Notes: a model not told the origin generated them from the sequence alone. A DNA stretch of 64,000 nt from Bacteroidales bacterium (GCA_017480245.1 JAFVBA010000010.1:186001-250000), one strand, 5' to 3'; positions 34,514 through 43,319 are shown, numbered from the stretch's first letter. Made by a program: numbers and translations.

Positions 34514-35374
34514 ATGAAAGTAAAAGTCGGTTTGATGCAGATGTCTTGCGTAAAAGACAAGACGTTAAATATAGAAAAAGCAATAAATAACATACGCGGT
34601 TTGGCTAAAAAAGGTGCTAATATCGTGTGTATGCAGGAACTGTTTGCTTCTTTGTATTTTTGTGATATGGAAGACTATGATAATTTTGCCCTTGCAGAAA
34701 AAATCCCGGGTGAAAACACGCAACGTTTTTGCGAATTGGCAAAAGAATTGGGTATTGTTATAGTTGCTTCTATGTTTGAGAAACAAATGGCAGGTCTTTA
34801 CTACAATACGACTGTTGTTATCGATGCTGACGGAAGTTATTTGGGAAAATACCGCAAGATGCACATACCTGACGACCCCGGATACTATGAAAAATTTTAT
34901 TTTACGCAAGGAGATTTGGGTTATAAGGTATTTCAGACCAAGTTCGGCACAATCGGAGTTTTGATTTGTTGGGACCAGTGGTATCCCGAGGCAAGCCGTT
35001 TGACTGCAATGAAAGGAGCGCAGATTATTTTCTATCCTACCGCAATCGGTTGGGCTGATTCTCAGGACGAAGCCACCAATACTGAGCAGTATTACGCATG
35101 GCAGACTATTCAGAGGGGACATGCGATAGCAAACGGTGTGCATACAGTATCGGTAAACCGCACGGGAAAGGAAGGAAATATGATTTTCTGGGGCGGAAGT
35201 TTCGTTTCCAATCCGTTCGGAACGATTCTTTATGAGGCTTCCCACGACAAAGAAGAAAATCAAGTGGTGGAAATTGATTTGGATGCAACCGACTCTTACC
35301 GTATTCATTGGCCGTTTTTCAGAGATCGCAGGATAGATTCCTACTCCGAGATTACAAAACGCAGTATAGAGTAA
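34514..35374 (+). CDS. aguB: N-carbamoylputrescine amidohydrolase
   Basis: 286 residues, nitrilase (carbon-nitrogen hydrolase) fold. Catalytic triad residues are visible: Glu in VCMQELFASLYF, Lys in GKYRKMHIPDDPGYYEKFYF, Cys in GVLICWDQWYPEASR. The PGYYEKFYFTQGD segment is typical of the AguB subgroup, which splits N-carbamoylputrescine to putrescine, CO2 and ammonia. The agmatine deiminase gene follows in the same direction, confirming the pathway. A 105-bp array of 21-bp units separates the two. Confidence 0.93.
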   Translation: MKVKVGLMQMSCVKDKTLNIEKAINNIRGLAKKGANIVCMQELFASLYFCDMEDYDNFALAEKIPGENTQRFCELAKELGIVIVASMFEKQMAGLYYNTTVVIDADGSYLGKYRKMHIPDDPGYYEKFYFTQGDLGYKVFQTKFGTIGVLICWDQWYPEASRLTAMKGAQIIFYPTAIGWADSQDEATNTEQYYAWQTIQRGHAIANGVHTVSVNRTGKEGNMIFWGGSFVSNPFGTILYEASHDKEENQVVEIDLDATDSYRIHWPFFRDRRIDSYSEITKRSIE

Positions 35375-35391
35375 TCGTTTTACGGAGTGTT

Positions 35392-35496
35392 GCAAATGCA
35401 AAATTAAAGTGCAATATCAGTGAAATAAAATGGGACTTTAATGAAATAAAGTGCGATTTCAGTAAAGCGAATTGAGATATTAAGAAAATAAAACTA
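35392..35496 (+). repeat. Array C: five 21-bp units between aguB and aguA
   Basis: Five units of exactly 21 bp start at 35392, 35413, 35434, 35455 and 35476. The core GAAATAAARTGSGAYTTYAR recurs with phase kept throughout. Units differ in sequence from those of arrays A, B, D and E. It fills nearly the whole gap between two co-directional genes of one pathway. Confidence 0.75.
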
Positions 35497-35504
35497 AAAA
35501 AGAT

Positions 35505-36536
35505 ATGAATAAACCTGTTGATGAAGGATTTTTCTTTCCTGCGGAATGGCATAAACACGAGAGTACTTGGCTTTCGTACCCGCATAATGAAAATTCCTGG
35601 CCTGGTAAAATAGATACTATATTTCCTTATTACAACGAATTTATAAAACAGTTGGCTAAGGACGAGAAAGTGCATATCAATGTGCTTAACGGCGAGATGC
35701 AGACAAGGGTTCAGTCGCAGTTGAAAGCCAACGGTACTGATATGTCGCAGATTTATTTTCATTTGTTTGAAACTAACGATGCTTGGATAAGAGACCACGG
35801 TCCTGCTTTCGTTATTAATGGAAAAGAGAAAGTCATTGTCAATTGGAAATACAACGCTTGGGGCGGTAAATACCCGAGTGAAAAAGATAATTTGATACCT
35901 CACAAAATTGCGGAGTATTTAAATCTTAAGGAATTCACTGCTGATATAATTATGGAGGGCGGTAGCGTAGATTTCAACGGCAAAGGAGATGTTATAACCA
36001 CCGAAAGTTGTCTTTTGAACGAAAACCGCAACCCTCAATTCACTCATGGTGAAATTGAACAGCGGTTGCATGATTTTTACGGGGTGAATAATATTATTTG
36101 GTTGAAAGAAGGAGTTGAGGGAGACGACACTGACGGTCATATTGACGATTTAACGCGTTTTGTTAATGAAGATACGGTTATCACGATGGTAAGTGAGGAC
36201 AAAAATTCCGCAGATTACCCTATTTTGAACCGCAATCTTGAGATTTTGAAGCAATCGCGTCTTCTTAACGGCAAACAATTGAATATCGTTGAGATGCTTA
36301 TGCCTCAGGATGTGATATACGAAGACCAGAAATTGCCTGCTTCATACGCCAATTTCTACATTGCAAACAACAAAGTCATAGTTCCGTTGTACAAATGCAA
36401 CAATGACGACCGTGCGATGCAGATTTTTGAGCAGGTTTTCCCAGACAGACTGATTGTCGGCATAGATTCTACCGATATTGTGTGGGGATTGGGCAGTTTT
36501 CACTGTCTTTCCCAACAAGAACCCGCTGTTATATAG
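35505..36536 (+). CDS. aguA: Agmatine deiminase
   Basis: 343 residues, peptidylarginine-deiminase-like pentein fold. Conserved blocks: FFPAEWHKHESTWLSYPHN, NDAWIRDHGPAFV, NWKYNAWGGKYP, MEGGSVDFNGKGDVITTE, DTDGHIDDLTRFV and, at the C-terminus, the nucleophile Cys in GSFHCLSQQEPAV. It converts agmatine to N-carbamoylputrescine for AguB. Together they make putrescine from agmatine; arginine decarboxylase is not in the window. The stop codon lies inside a heptamer repeat. Confidence 0.95.
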   Translation: MNKPVDEGFFFPAEWHKHESTWLSYPHNENSWPGKIDTIFPYYNEFIKQLAKDEKVHINVLNGEMQTRVQSQLKANGTDMSQIYFHLFETNDAWIRDHGPAFVINGKEKVIVNWKYNAWGGKYPSEKDNLIPHKIAEYLNLKEFTADIIMEGGSVDFNGKGDVITTESCLLNENRNPQFTHGEIEQRLHDFYGVNNIIWLKEGVEGDDTDGHIDDLTRFVNEDTVITMVSEDKNSADYPILNRNLEILKQSRLLNGKQLNIVEMLMPQDVIYEDQKLPASYANFYIANNKVIVPLYKCNNDDRAMQIFEQVFPDRLIVGIDSTDIVWGLGSFHCLSQQEPAVI

Positions 36537-36562
36537 TATGTAGTGTGTAGAATGTAGCATAT
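36531..36562 (+). repeat. Short heptamer tract, TAGTATG type (copy III-5)
   Basis: TATAGTATGTAGTGTGTAGA then ATGTAGCATAT, the left-arm type of family III, beginning on the aguA stop codon (TAG). No inverted right arm is present, so this copy is a half-element. Confidence 0.55.
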
Positions 36563-36588
36563 TTTGAGAATTTAAAATAACAGATACA

Positions 36589-38310
36589 ATGAAAAAGATA
36601 TTTTTGATATTAGTTGCGGTGGTGATTTCGCTCAGCACTTTTGCGCAACCGACATTTGAGAAAATGTATCAAGGAAGCGATGCCATAGTTTCTCTTGGCG
36701 GCGACTTCTTTGCAATAAAAAAAGACAGCAAGTGGGGAGTAATGAAAAATTCTACACTTGTCTTGGATTTTTATTACGATTCCATTGACGTATTGTACGA
36801 CGGAATCATAACGTATATTAAAAATGACCAGGCAGGTTTTGCGGATACGGTAGGTAATATTATAACTCTTGCCGTCTATCCTATGGAAACTCCGTACAAC
36901 CGCGCAGACGAATCTGTTTTGAATGTATTTCAAAGCGGCAGTGCCTTAGTTTATGACGGCGGAAAATTGATTCTTTTAGGCAAAGACGGAAAACAAGTCA
37001 ATGACAACACACAGGAGATTGTTTCTAAGTCTGATAATTGCGTTATTTTCAAAAAAGACGGCGCTTACGGCATACTTGACGCAAAGGGAAACGTAATTGT
37101 TGCTAACAAATACCGCAGAATCCAGACTGTTATTGCAGGAGAGTTATATGCTTACACTGCTCAAAAAGACGGTATGGATTATCTTGGTTTGATAGATAAG
37201 AGCGGTGCTTTGAAATCAAAGGCAGAATATGATGACTTGACAATTATTAATAAGAATGATAAGTTCTATATCAAGGCATTCGTATCTACGGGTAAGCAGG
37301 CGCTGTATGATGCTGAGGGAAATCTACTTTTCAATCCTTTGTATCAAAATGTGGAACCTTTGACCGAAGGTAATTATTGCATTTATACGGATAACGGTCG
37401 CAAAGGTTTAATTGGCAAGGACTATGTTACATATATTCCTGCTGCTTACGATGATTTGCAGATGGTTACTTTAAAAAGCGATACTCTTTTCGTAGCAAAG
37501 AACGATGACATGACATATATTCTTACTGTAAATAACAAAACCTTGGACGCAATCAAAGGTAATATCAAGGATTTTGTATCTTACAATAACAATGAGTTGA
37601 TTTACATTGCAGACAGTATGCTTAACTACGGTGTGCGGTCAAACAAAAGAGGTTGGTTGTTGGAACCTCAGTACCTTGATGTTTTTGCAGAGAGTAAAGG
37701 TTCATTTGTTGTAAGACAAAAGGACAAATGGGGTGCTGTGGATTTGAAAGGCAATACCGTCATTCCGTTTGACTATAAAAAGGTGCGGGCTTCCAAGAGT
37801 AAAACGTGCATTGTTTTCTACGACGGAAAGAAAAACTCCGTGATTTTGAGAGATAACGGCAAACAGATTGAATTTCCTAAAACGGATAATGTATTGCCGA
37901 TGACGGATTATATAGAATACAAGATAAAGGGAGAAAGAGTCCGTTTGTATTTTAACGGTACTGAGTTGAAAGACAAATTCCTTACAATAGGAACTAACAA
38001 AGACGGTGTGCTTTGTGCAAAAGTTAAGAAAGGTTGGTCATATTTTAACAGCAAGACTTACGAGCAATTGACAGACCAATATTTCGATTATGCAACAGGC
38101 TTTGAAGACGGCGTGGCTTATGTAGTTAAGAACAAGAAATTGCTTCAAATTGATAAGAATTATAATATAACTTCTACGATATTGGACGATAGCTATACGG
38201 ATTTGAACAATACCGCCGCAGTTCTTTCAATGGCTAAGCATTTGAGAAAAAACACTATCACCATAACGGATAAAAACGGCAAGAAGACATTAATAAAAAT
38301 TAATAAATAA
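36589..38310 (+). CDS. Exported WG-repeat protein
   Basis: 573 residues with signal peptide MKKIFLILVAVVISLSTFAQ. The rest is built of WG (KWG) repeats, each about 35-70 residues, such as KDSKWGVMKNSTLVLDFYYDSI, KDGAYGILDAKGNVIVANKYRRI and DKWGAVDLKGNTVIPFDYKKV. WG repeats are presumed binding folds with unknown ligand. It is followed after 18 bases by a DUF4831 gene, probably co-transcribed. An envelope role is likely, the exact job unknown. Confidence 0.85.
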   Translation: MKKIFLILVAVVISLSTFAQPTFEKMYQGSDAIVSLGGDFFAIKKDSKWGVMKNSTLVLDFYYDSIDVLYDGIITYIKNDQAGFADTVGNIITLAVYPMETPYNRADESVLNVFQSGSALVYDGGKLILLGKDGKQVNDNTQEIVSKSDNCVIFKKDGAYGILDAKGNVIVANKYRRIQTVIAGELYAYTAQKDGMDYLGLIDKSGALKSKAEYDDLTIINKNDKFYIKAFVSTGKQALYDAEGNLLFNPLYQNVEPLTEGNYCIYTDNGRKGLIGKDYVTYIPAAYDDLQMVTLKSDTLFVAKNDDMTYILTVNNKTLDAIKGNIKDFVSYNNNELIYIADSMLNYGVRSNKRGWLLEPQYLDVFAESKGSFVVRQKDKWGAVDLKGNTVIPFDYKKVRASKSKTCIVFYDGKKNSVILRDNGKQIEFPKTDNVLPMTDYIEYKIKGERVRLYFNGTELKDKFLTIGTNKDGVLCAKVKKGWSYFNSKTYEQLTDQYFDYATGFEDGVAYVVKNKKLLQIDKNYNITSTILDDSYTDLNNTAAVLSMAKHLRKNTITITDKNGKKTLIKINK

Positions 38311-38328
38311 CGAAAGGAGACAATAAAG

Positions 38329-39471
38329 ATGAAAAAAATTGTTTTGACATTACTTTGCGTTGCGGCAATGTTACCAAACATTTCTAACGCACAGCAATAT
38401 AAATCATTTACATTGAACAGCGGTAAGGACAATCCAAACGGTATTGTCTATAACCTGCCGAAAACGGATTTGGTTGTTACATTCAAGGTGGAGAAGACCA
38501 CACGCACCAAGGGAATTTATGCAGACAACGCCTATTTGTTGGGAATAGACAACGCAGCATTGAAAAACACCGTGTCATACCGTATTGTCAGTGCAGACAT
38601 AAGGGAACAAATTGCGGCAGACGTTAATAAAAGATATATACTTGTTGCAGACGATAAGGTAAGTGTGGAAAAATCCCCGATGGGAACTATAAAAAGCATA
38701 ATAACCAAAGGAAACAGCACGGCAAAATTTTCAAAAGATAATAATTTACGGGAAGACAACCCTTCAAGACATGAAAACAACTTTATGCCTTTGCCTAATA
38801 ATACTGCAGCATCACTTGCCGTTCAGCCTACATACGAAAAACGTTTGATGCAAGAGGGATTACTTGTCAAATATCCTCAAATGACTGCCGAGAAAGCCGT
38901 AGCTGAGATAAAGAGATTGAGAGAAAAACAAATAGAGTTGCTTTCCGGTGGTTGGGAAGGAACATATATGAACACGACTGTTGATTTTATGTACAAACAG
39001 TTAGACGAGATTATTTCTTCTTACGTTGCGCTATTTACGGGTATTGAAACCACGGTAACGGAAGAGTATGTCTTTGTTATAACTCCTGAAAAACCGATAA
39101 TATTGGAAGAAGATTTACTTGTACCTGTATGTAAATTTTCAACAACTAACGGACTTATGGATTTAAGTGAGAAAGGGGAGGGGATAAAGATTAATGCCCG
39201 CATTCACTCTTACCTATCCACCGACGAGAATGCAAAAATAACTACAGACAAGTTTATTACCGATAAGCAGAAATCAAATATGGACAGAGAAGGTACAGGA
39301 ATTTATTACGCAGTACCGCAGACTGTCAAAGTAACATTGCAGGGAGCGGATATGATTAACGTTTCCAAAATAGTAAAACTTATGCAATACGGTAGCGTTT
39401 CCTTTACTTCTTCCCATACAAACAATATTCTTTTTGACGAAAACACAGGAGAATTAATCCGTACATGGTAA
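38329..39471 (+). CDS. DUF4831 family exported protein
   Basis: 380 residues. Signal peptide MKKIVLTLLCVAAMLPNISNAQ. The family start GIVYNLPKTDLVVTFKVEKTTRTKGIYADNA (seen in two parts) and a C-terminal domain with VITPEKPIILEEDLLVPVCKFSTTNGL and TGIYYAVPQTVKVTL identify DUF4831, a Bacteroidetes-restricted family of unknown function. Co-transcribed with the WG-repeat gene and closed by a strong terminator. Confidence 0.85.
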   Translation: MKKIVLTLLCVAAMLPNISNAQQYKSFTLNSGKDNPNGIVYNLPKTDLVVTFKVEKTTRTKGIYADNAYLLGIDNAALKNTVSYRIVSADIREQIAADVNKRYILVADDKVSVEKSPMGTIKSIITKGNSTAKFSKDNNLREDNPSRHENNFMPLPNNTAASLAVQPTYEKRLMQEGLLVKYPQMTAEKAVAEIKRLREKQIELLSGGWEGTYMNTTVDFMYKQLDEIISSYVALFTGIETTVTEEYVFVITPEKPIILEEDLLVPVCKFSTTNGLMDLSEKGEGIKINARIHSYLSTDENAKITTDKFITDKQKSNMDREGTGIYYAVPQTVKVTLQGADMINVSKIVKLMQYGSVSFTSSHTNNILFDENTGELIRTW

Positions 39472-39480
39472 TAAAAAAGC

Positions 39481-39523
39481 AAAACATCAATTCACGGTAA
39501 GATACAAAGAATTGATGTTTTTT
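39481..39523 (+). terminator. Terminator after the DUF4831 gene
   Basis: AAAACATCAATTC (39481-39493) pairs with GAATTGATGTTTT (39509-39521), followed by further T. It abuts the family I short element. Confidence 0.8.
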
Positions 39524-39579
39524 AAGTGCCGTTTTATCAAATCCTTTTCAAAAAAGAATTTCATAAAACGGTACTTTAA
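39522..39579 (+). repeat. Short nested palindrome (family I, copy 6, 58 bp)
   Basis: TTAAGTGCCGTTTTATCAAA and TTTCATAAAACGGTACTTTAA (in part) form an imperfect hairpin around CCTTTTCAAAAAAGAA. It is shorter than the 86-bp copies, with one inner unit missing. It lies between convergent genes and touches the cdaA stop codon. Confidence 0.7.
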
Positions 39580-40418
39580 TTTTGTGTTATGTCGTTTTGC
39601 TGTTTTTTGTCTTTGTTTTGTAATGTAGGAGTGTTAAATTTGCGCTCCAAAAATGATTGCAAATAACTTGTCGTTATGCCTTGACGGATTATTCCGCCTT
39701 CTGCAATGGATATTTGTCCTGTTTGTTCGCTTACCACTACTGCTATGGCGTCCGTGTTCTCGGTTACTCCCAATGCTGAGCGGTGTCTAAGTCCCATAGA
39801 CAGAGGAATATTTGTTGCGTGGGAAACAGGCAAGATGCAACGTGCAGCCTGTATCTGTCCTTTGTCAATTATTACCGCTCCGTCATGTAAAGGTGTATTT
39901 TTAAAGAAGATTGTTTCCAACAGTTGCGAAGATAACTCACTTTTAAACACTTCTCCCGATTGTACAATGGTTTCCAATTTGTTTTCCTTGCAGAATATCA
40001 TCAATGCTCCCGTATATGTTTGCGACATGTGGCCGCATGCCTGAACTATTGCATTGACATTAAGGTTTTGGACAGAGTGTTGGTTTTTCCAAAAAAACAA
40101 CTTACGGCCTTTATCCACGAAGTTTCTTGACCCGAGCATAATGAGAAACCGTCTTATTTCAGGTTGGAAAATTACAATCAACGCCATAATTCCCAAGGAT
40201 ATGAATTGACCGAGGATTTCGCTCATTATACGCATTCCGAGTATGGAAACGATTTTCCAAATTATGTAAAGAATGAAAAATCCTAAGAAAATACTTATTG
40301 CGTTTGTACCTTTTATCATTCTGAATACGAAAAACAGTAAAAGGGCTACTACAAACACGTCTATAAAATCTATTACCGTAAAAGCCGGCAGCGATTGTAT
40401 TATATCCAACAGTATCAT
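39576..40418 (-). CDS. cdaA: Diadenylate cyclase CdaA
   Basis: 280 residues. Three N-terminal membrane helices (about 13-33, 40-58, 65-85) precede the DisA_N cyclase domain (about 105-255) with the catalytic motifs HDGAVIID (DGA) and GLRHRSALG (RHR), and VSEQTGQISIAEGG. It condenses two ATP into c-di-AMP. The C-terminus is a Lys/Gln-rich tail. Encoded downstream of folP, a pairing common in Bacteroidetes. A GTTTAAA hairpin lies between the two genes. Confidence 0.94.
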   Translation of the reverse strand: MILLDIIQSLPAFTVIDFIDVFVVALLLFFVFRMIKGTNAISIFLGFFILYIIWKIVSILGMRIMSEILGQFISLGIMALIVIFQPEIRRFLIMLGSRNFVDKGRKLFFWKNQHSVQNLNVNAIVQACGHMSQTYTGALMIFCKENKLETIVQSGEVFKSELSSQLLETIFFKNTPLHDGAVIIDKGQIQAARCILPVSHATNIPLSMGLRHRSALGVTENTDAIAVVVSEQTGQISIAEGGIIRQGITTSYLQSFLERKFNTPTLQNKDKKQQNDITQN

Positions 40419-40421
40419 TGT

Positions 40422-40524
40422 TTGTTTATGGTTTAAAGTTTAGAGTTTAATGTCTAAAGTTTAGATTTTAAAGTTTGCTCCGCATCCGGATTCGTTAAAC
40501 TTTAAACCCTCAACTTTAAACTTT
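40422..40524 (+). repeat. Heptamer array, GTTTAAA type (copy II-3), overlapping folP
   Basis: About 15 consecutive 7-mers: GTTTATG, GTTTAAA, GTTTAGA, GTTTAAT, GTCTAAA, GTTTAGA, TTTTAAA, then a GC-rich centre (CCGCATCCGGATTC) and the inverted GTTAAAC, TTTAAAC, CCTCAAC, TTTAAAC. It starts near the cdaA start and continues through the last 20 codons of folP. Confidence 0.8.
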
Positions 40525-41372
40525 TCATATAATTTCAGGCAATTTACGGTTGTCTTTACGTCATGTACTCTCAATATATCCGCACCGTTTCCCAATGCCA
40601 AGGCATGCAAAAACATCGTTTCGCTTATTACGTCCTGTGGTGTGAGATTAAGCGGTCGGTAAATCATGCTTTTGCGTGATATTCCCGTAAGAATAGGCAG
40701 GCGGAACAGAGAAAATTCTTTTTGTCTGGCAAGTAATTCGTAGTTCATCTCAAGAGTTTTTCCGAAACCGAAGCCTAAATCCAATATTATGTCCATTACT
40801 CCCTTATCTTTGAGGATATTGATTTTCTCAGAGAAGTATTTGCACATATCCAAATACAAATTGTCGTAGTGAATCTCCTTTTGCATACGGTCGGGAGTGG
40901 TGTTGGTGTGCATAAGTATATAAGGAAGTTTTTGTTTTGCCACTTCGTCAAACAGATTGCTGTCAAACTGACCGCCCGATATATCATTGATTATATCCGC
41001 TCCGCAATCTGCCACCGCTTTTACTACATCCGCCCAAACGGTATCTATACTTATTATAATATTAGGGTATCTTTTTCTTATTTCTTTTACAACAGGAACA
41101 AGTCTTTGTATTTCCTCTTCTTTTTCTACTAATTTCGCACCAGGACGGGTTGAACAGGCGCCTATGTCTATTATCTCTGCACCCTCGTTTATAATATTCT
41201 CTGCCCTAACTAATGCTTTATCCAAAGTGTTGTAAGAACCTCCGTCAAAAAATGAGTCATCGGTTATATTCAATATACCCATCACGACGGGTTTTTCCAA
41301 AGAAAACAGATTTCCTTTGATATTTATTTTCTTGTTTTGCGAAAATTCCGTAATTTTGTCGTCTGAAATCAT
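40461..41372 (-). CDS. folP: Dihydropteroate synthase
   Basis: 303 residues from the ATG at 41372, which lies just downstream of the -7 box; an earlier in-frame ATG at 41441 lies upstream of that promoter. TIM-barrel blocks: MGILNITDDSFFDGG, IIDIGACSTRPGA, ISIDTVWADVVKA, INDISGG, ILMHT, ILDLGFGFGKT and LTGISRKSM. It joins pABA to the pterin diphosphate in folate synthesis. The normal fold ends near LRVHDVKTTVNCLKL; the last 20 residues (YEKFKVEGLKF ... GANFKI) are encoded by heptamer repeat II-3 and are probably dispensable. Confidence 0.94.
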   Translation of the reverse strand: MISDDKITEFSQNKKINIKGNLFSLEKPVVMGILNITDDSFFDGGSYNTLDKALVRAENIINEGAEIIDIGACSTRPGAKLVEKEEEIQRLVPVVKEIRKRYPNIIISIDTVWADVVKAVADCGADIINDISGGQFDSNLFDEVAKQKLPYILMHTNTTPDRMQKEIHYDNLYLDMCKYFSEKINILKDKGVMDIILDLGFGFGKTLEMNYELLARQKEFSLFRLPILTGISRKSMIYRPLNLTPQDVISETMFLHALALGNGADILRVHDVKTTVNCLKLYEKFKVEGLKFNESGCGANFKI

Positions 41373-41404
41373 AGTAATTTCAAAATTTAACGTTAAATAA
41401 TTTG

Positions 41405-41412
41405 CAAAGATA
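41405..41412 (-). promoter_or_regulatory. -7 box (TATCTTTG) for folP-cdaA
   Basis: Minus-strand TATCTTTGC, 33 bases before the folP ATG at 41372 and back-to-back with the DUF1599 gene. Confidence 0.6.
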
Positions 41413-41420
41413 AAAATTTT

Positions 41421-41972
41421 ATGGCAAATACATCGGTTCAATACGATAATATTATTAAAAAATCACGTGATTTGTTCGTCAAGAAGATGAAAGATTACGG
41501 TACTTCATGGAGAATTTTGCGTCTTTCTTCGCTTACCGACCAAATATTTATAAAAGCCAAACGTATCCGCTCCATTCAGCAAAGCGGAGTCAATCTTGTC
41601 GGAGACAATACCGAAGGAGAATTTATTGCAATAGTCAATTACGGTGTTATGGCGTTAATTCAATGTGAGTTAGGTACGGAAAACTATGATGAAATCCCTT
41701 TTGACAGAGCCGAAGAGTTGTATGACAAATATGCCATGCAGACTAAAGACCTTATGTTGAAAAAAAATCATGATTATGGGGAGGCTTGGCGGGATATGCG
41801 TATAAGTAGTATGACTGACATCATACTTCAAAAAATACTGCGCTTAAAACAGATTGAAGACAACGCAGGTAAAACCATTGTAAGCGAAGGTCCTCAAGGC
41901 AGTTACACGGATATAATCAACTATGCCGTATTTTGTTTGATACGTATGGCAGAAGAAGAAAACAAAGAATAG
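41421..41972 (+). CDS. DUF1599 family protein
   Basis: 183 residues, made of two related halves: LFVKKMKDYGTSWRILRLSSLTDQIFIKAKRI and LMLKKNHDYGEAWRDMRISSMTDIILQKILRL (each quoted in part of a repeat), both with K..DYG..WR.(L/M)R.SS(L/T)TD. The family is Bacteroidetes-centred, of unknown function, and is repeatedly found beside folP and BT_3928-type genes, as it is here. The internal duplication and acidic/basic pattern suggest a nucleotide-binding role, but this is speculation. Confidence 0.85.
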   Translation: MANTSVQYDNIIKKSRDLFVKKMKDYGTSWRILRLSSLTDQIFIKAKRIRSIQQSGVNLVGDNTEGEFIAIVNYGVMALIQCELGTENYDEIPFDRAEELYDKYAMQTKDLMLKKNHDYGEAWRDMRISSMTDIILQKILRLKQIEDNAGKTIVSEGPQGSYTDIINYAVFCLIRMAEEENKE

Positions 41973-41979
41973 ATTAACT

Positions 41980-42065
41980 AAAATAAAGTGCCGAATCAGT
42001 AAATTCTTTTCTGAAAAGAGTAAAATGTTTTCTGAAAACAATTTGATGAAACGGCACTTTATTTT
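41980..42065 (+). repeat. 86-bp nested palindrome (family I, copy 3)
   Basis: AAAATAAAGTGCCGAATC at the left; AACGGCACTTTATTTT at the right. TTTTCTGAAAAG and TTTTCTGAAAAC occur 21 bp apart in the core. The right arm (GATGAAACGGCAC) resembles short copy 6 rather than copy 1. Confidence 0.85.
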
Positions 42066-42105
42066 GATAAATGTAAGCAACAGAAAATTAATAACATAAA
42101 AAGAG

Positions 42106-43233
42106 ATGAATAATCAAGTTAAAACAATAATCAATTACGTATTGCGTCTTTTATTCGGAGGATTGTTTATTTTTTCTTCCGTAGTTAAAGCAATAGACCC
42201 TATGGGTACTGCATTCAAGATAGAAGAATATATGTCGGCATTCCATTTTGACTGGTTGTTAAGTGCAATGCCGTCCGTGCCAATTGTTTTGAGTGTCTTG
42301 CTTTGTCTTGCTGAGTTTTTAATCGGAGTAAGCGTTTTGTTGCATATTTATAATAAGGTGAATAGATGGGTTGCTGCCGTGTTTATGTTAGTTTTCACGG
42401 TAACTACTTTAATAGATGCTTTGACCGATAAAGTAGCCGATTGCGGTTGTTTCGGAGACTTTCTCAAATTGACTAATTGGGAGACGTTCTTTAAGAATAT
42501 TGTTTTGGACGTTTTACTTATCGGCATATTTATTACCGATGACAATAAGCCGCAACAGTTTAAAAATCCGAAGAATTGGGTAACCCTTGTTGTGTTTGCC
42601 GTATTGATGGTAATATTCTGCATAAGAAATATAATGTATGAACCTATTGCGGATTTCCGACCTTGGAAAATAGGTAACAAAATGGCACCTACCGAAAGCG
42701 AACAGGCACCTGCGGTTACTTTTGCAACATACAAAAACAACCAAACAGGAGAAGAAAAAGAGTTTTCTATGGACGAACTTATGGAGTTGTCGCAACAAGA
42801 CAGTAACTTTCAACAACACTGGACTTTTACCCAATCCCGTTATGTTAATCCTAATGAAATCAAGGCTGACGGCTTTTCTTTGTTGGCTTTCGAGTCCAAT
42901 GAAGATGCTGCGTTGGAACTTTTGTCCGATACTACTTCGTCTTTGTATATTCTTGCGGTACTTGATATGAATAAAACCAATGATAAGGGTATGAAAAAGG
43001 CGGTTAAATTCCTTAAAGACAAATATGACAAAGGCGAAAGGGTGATTGTGATTACCGCTTCAACTGATGATGTTTGGTATAACTTTCAAGAGAAATACAA
43101 TTTAACGGATTATATGATTTATTCCTGTGATGACAAAGCTATCTTGGCAATGGTGAGAAGCAATCCGTCAATTGTGCAAATCAAAGACACAAAAGTAGAA
43201 AATAAATGGGGGTGGCGCTCAATTAAGAATTGA
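42106..43233 (+). CDS. BT_3928 family MauE/DoxX-like membrane protein
   Basis: 375 residues. Helices near 8-28, 48-70, 78-98 and 120-140 form a MauE/DoxX-like bundle with ADCGCFGDF, the diagnostic Cys pair of the BT_3928 family. A further helix (about 160-178) precedes a periplasmic domain with thioredoxin-like secondary structure (ERVIVITASTDDVWYNFQEKY) but no CxxC, unlike the paralogue at 9314. Its place after folP and DUF1599 is conserved in Bacteroidales. A redox or envelope role is presumed. Confidence 0.88.
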   Translation: MNNQVKTIINYVLRLLFGGLFIFSSVVKAIDPMGTAFKIEEYMSAFHFDWLLSAMPSVPIVLSVLLCLAEFLIGVSVLLHIYNKVNRWVAAVFMLVFTVTTLIDALTDKVADCGCFGDFLKLTNWETFFKNIVLDVLLIGIFITDDNKPQQFKNPKNWVTLVVFAVLMVIFCIRNIMYEPIADFRPWKIGNKMAPTESEQAPAVTFATYKNNQTGEEKEFSMDELMELSQQDSNFQQHWTFTQSRYVNPNEIKADGFSLLAFESNEDAALELLSDTTSSLYILAVLDMNKTNDKGMKKAVKFLKDKYDKGERVIVITASTDDVWYNFQEKYNLTDYMIYSCDDKAILAMVRSNPSIVQIKDTKVENKWGWRSIKN

Positions 43234-43313
43234 TGTAATATGCAGAATGTAGCATATAGTATGGTTTTTATCAAATATTATATGCTACATTCTACATACT
43301 AAATATTACATAT
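43233..43313 (+). repeat. Heptamer hairpin, TACATAC type (copy III-6)
   Basis: Left ATGTAATATGCAGAATGTAG then CATATAG; right TATATGC, TACATTC, TACATAC, TAAATAT, TACATAT in 7-bp phase. The arms pair over about 30 bases with few mismatches around GGTTTTTATCAAA. It fills the gap between the stop of the BT_3928 gene and the GTG start of the permease. Confidence 0.8.
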
Positions 43314-43319
43314 AAAGAA

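Noticed and set aside
34565..35401. Minus-strand frame of 278 codons opposite aguB
   Set aside because: Shadow of a strongly conserved gene; its composition (rich in Cys, Phe, Ile) is not protein-like.
35352..35903. Minus-strand frame of 183 codons with repeated LKSHFIS
   Set aside because: It is antisense to aguA and array C; the repeat residues again reflect the 21-bp units.
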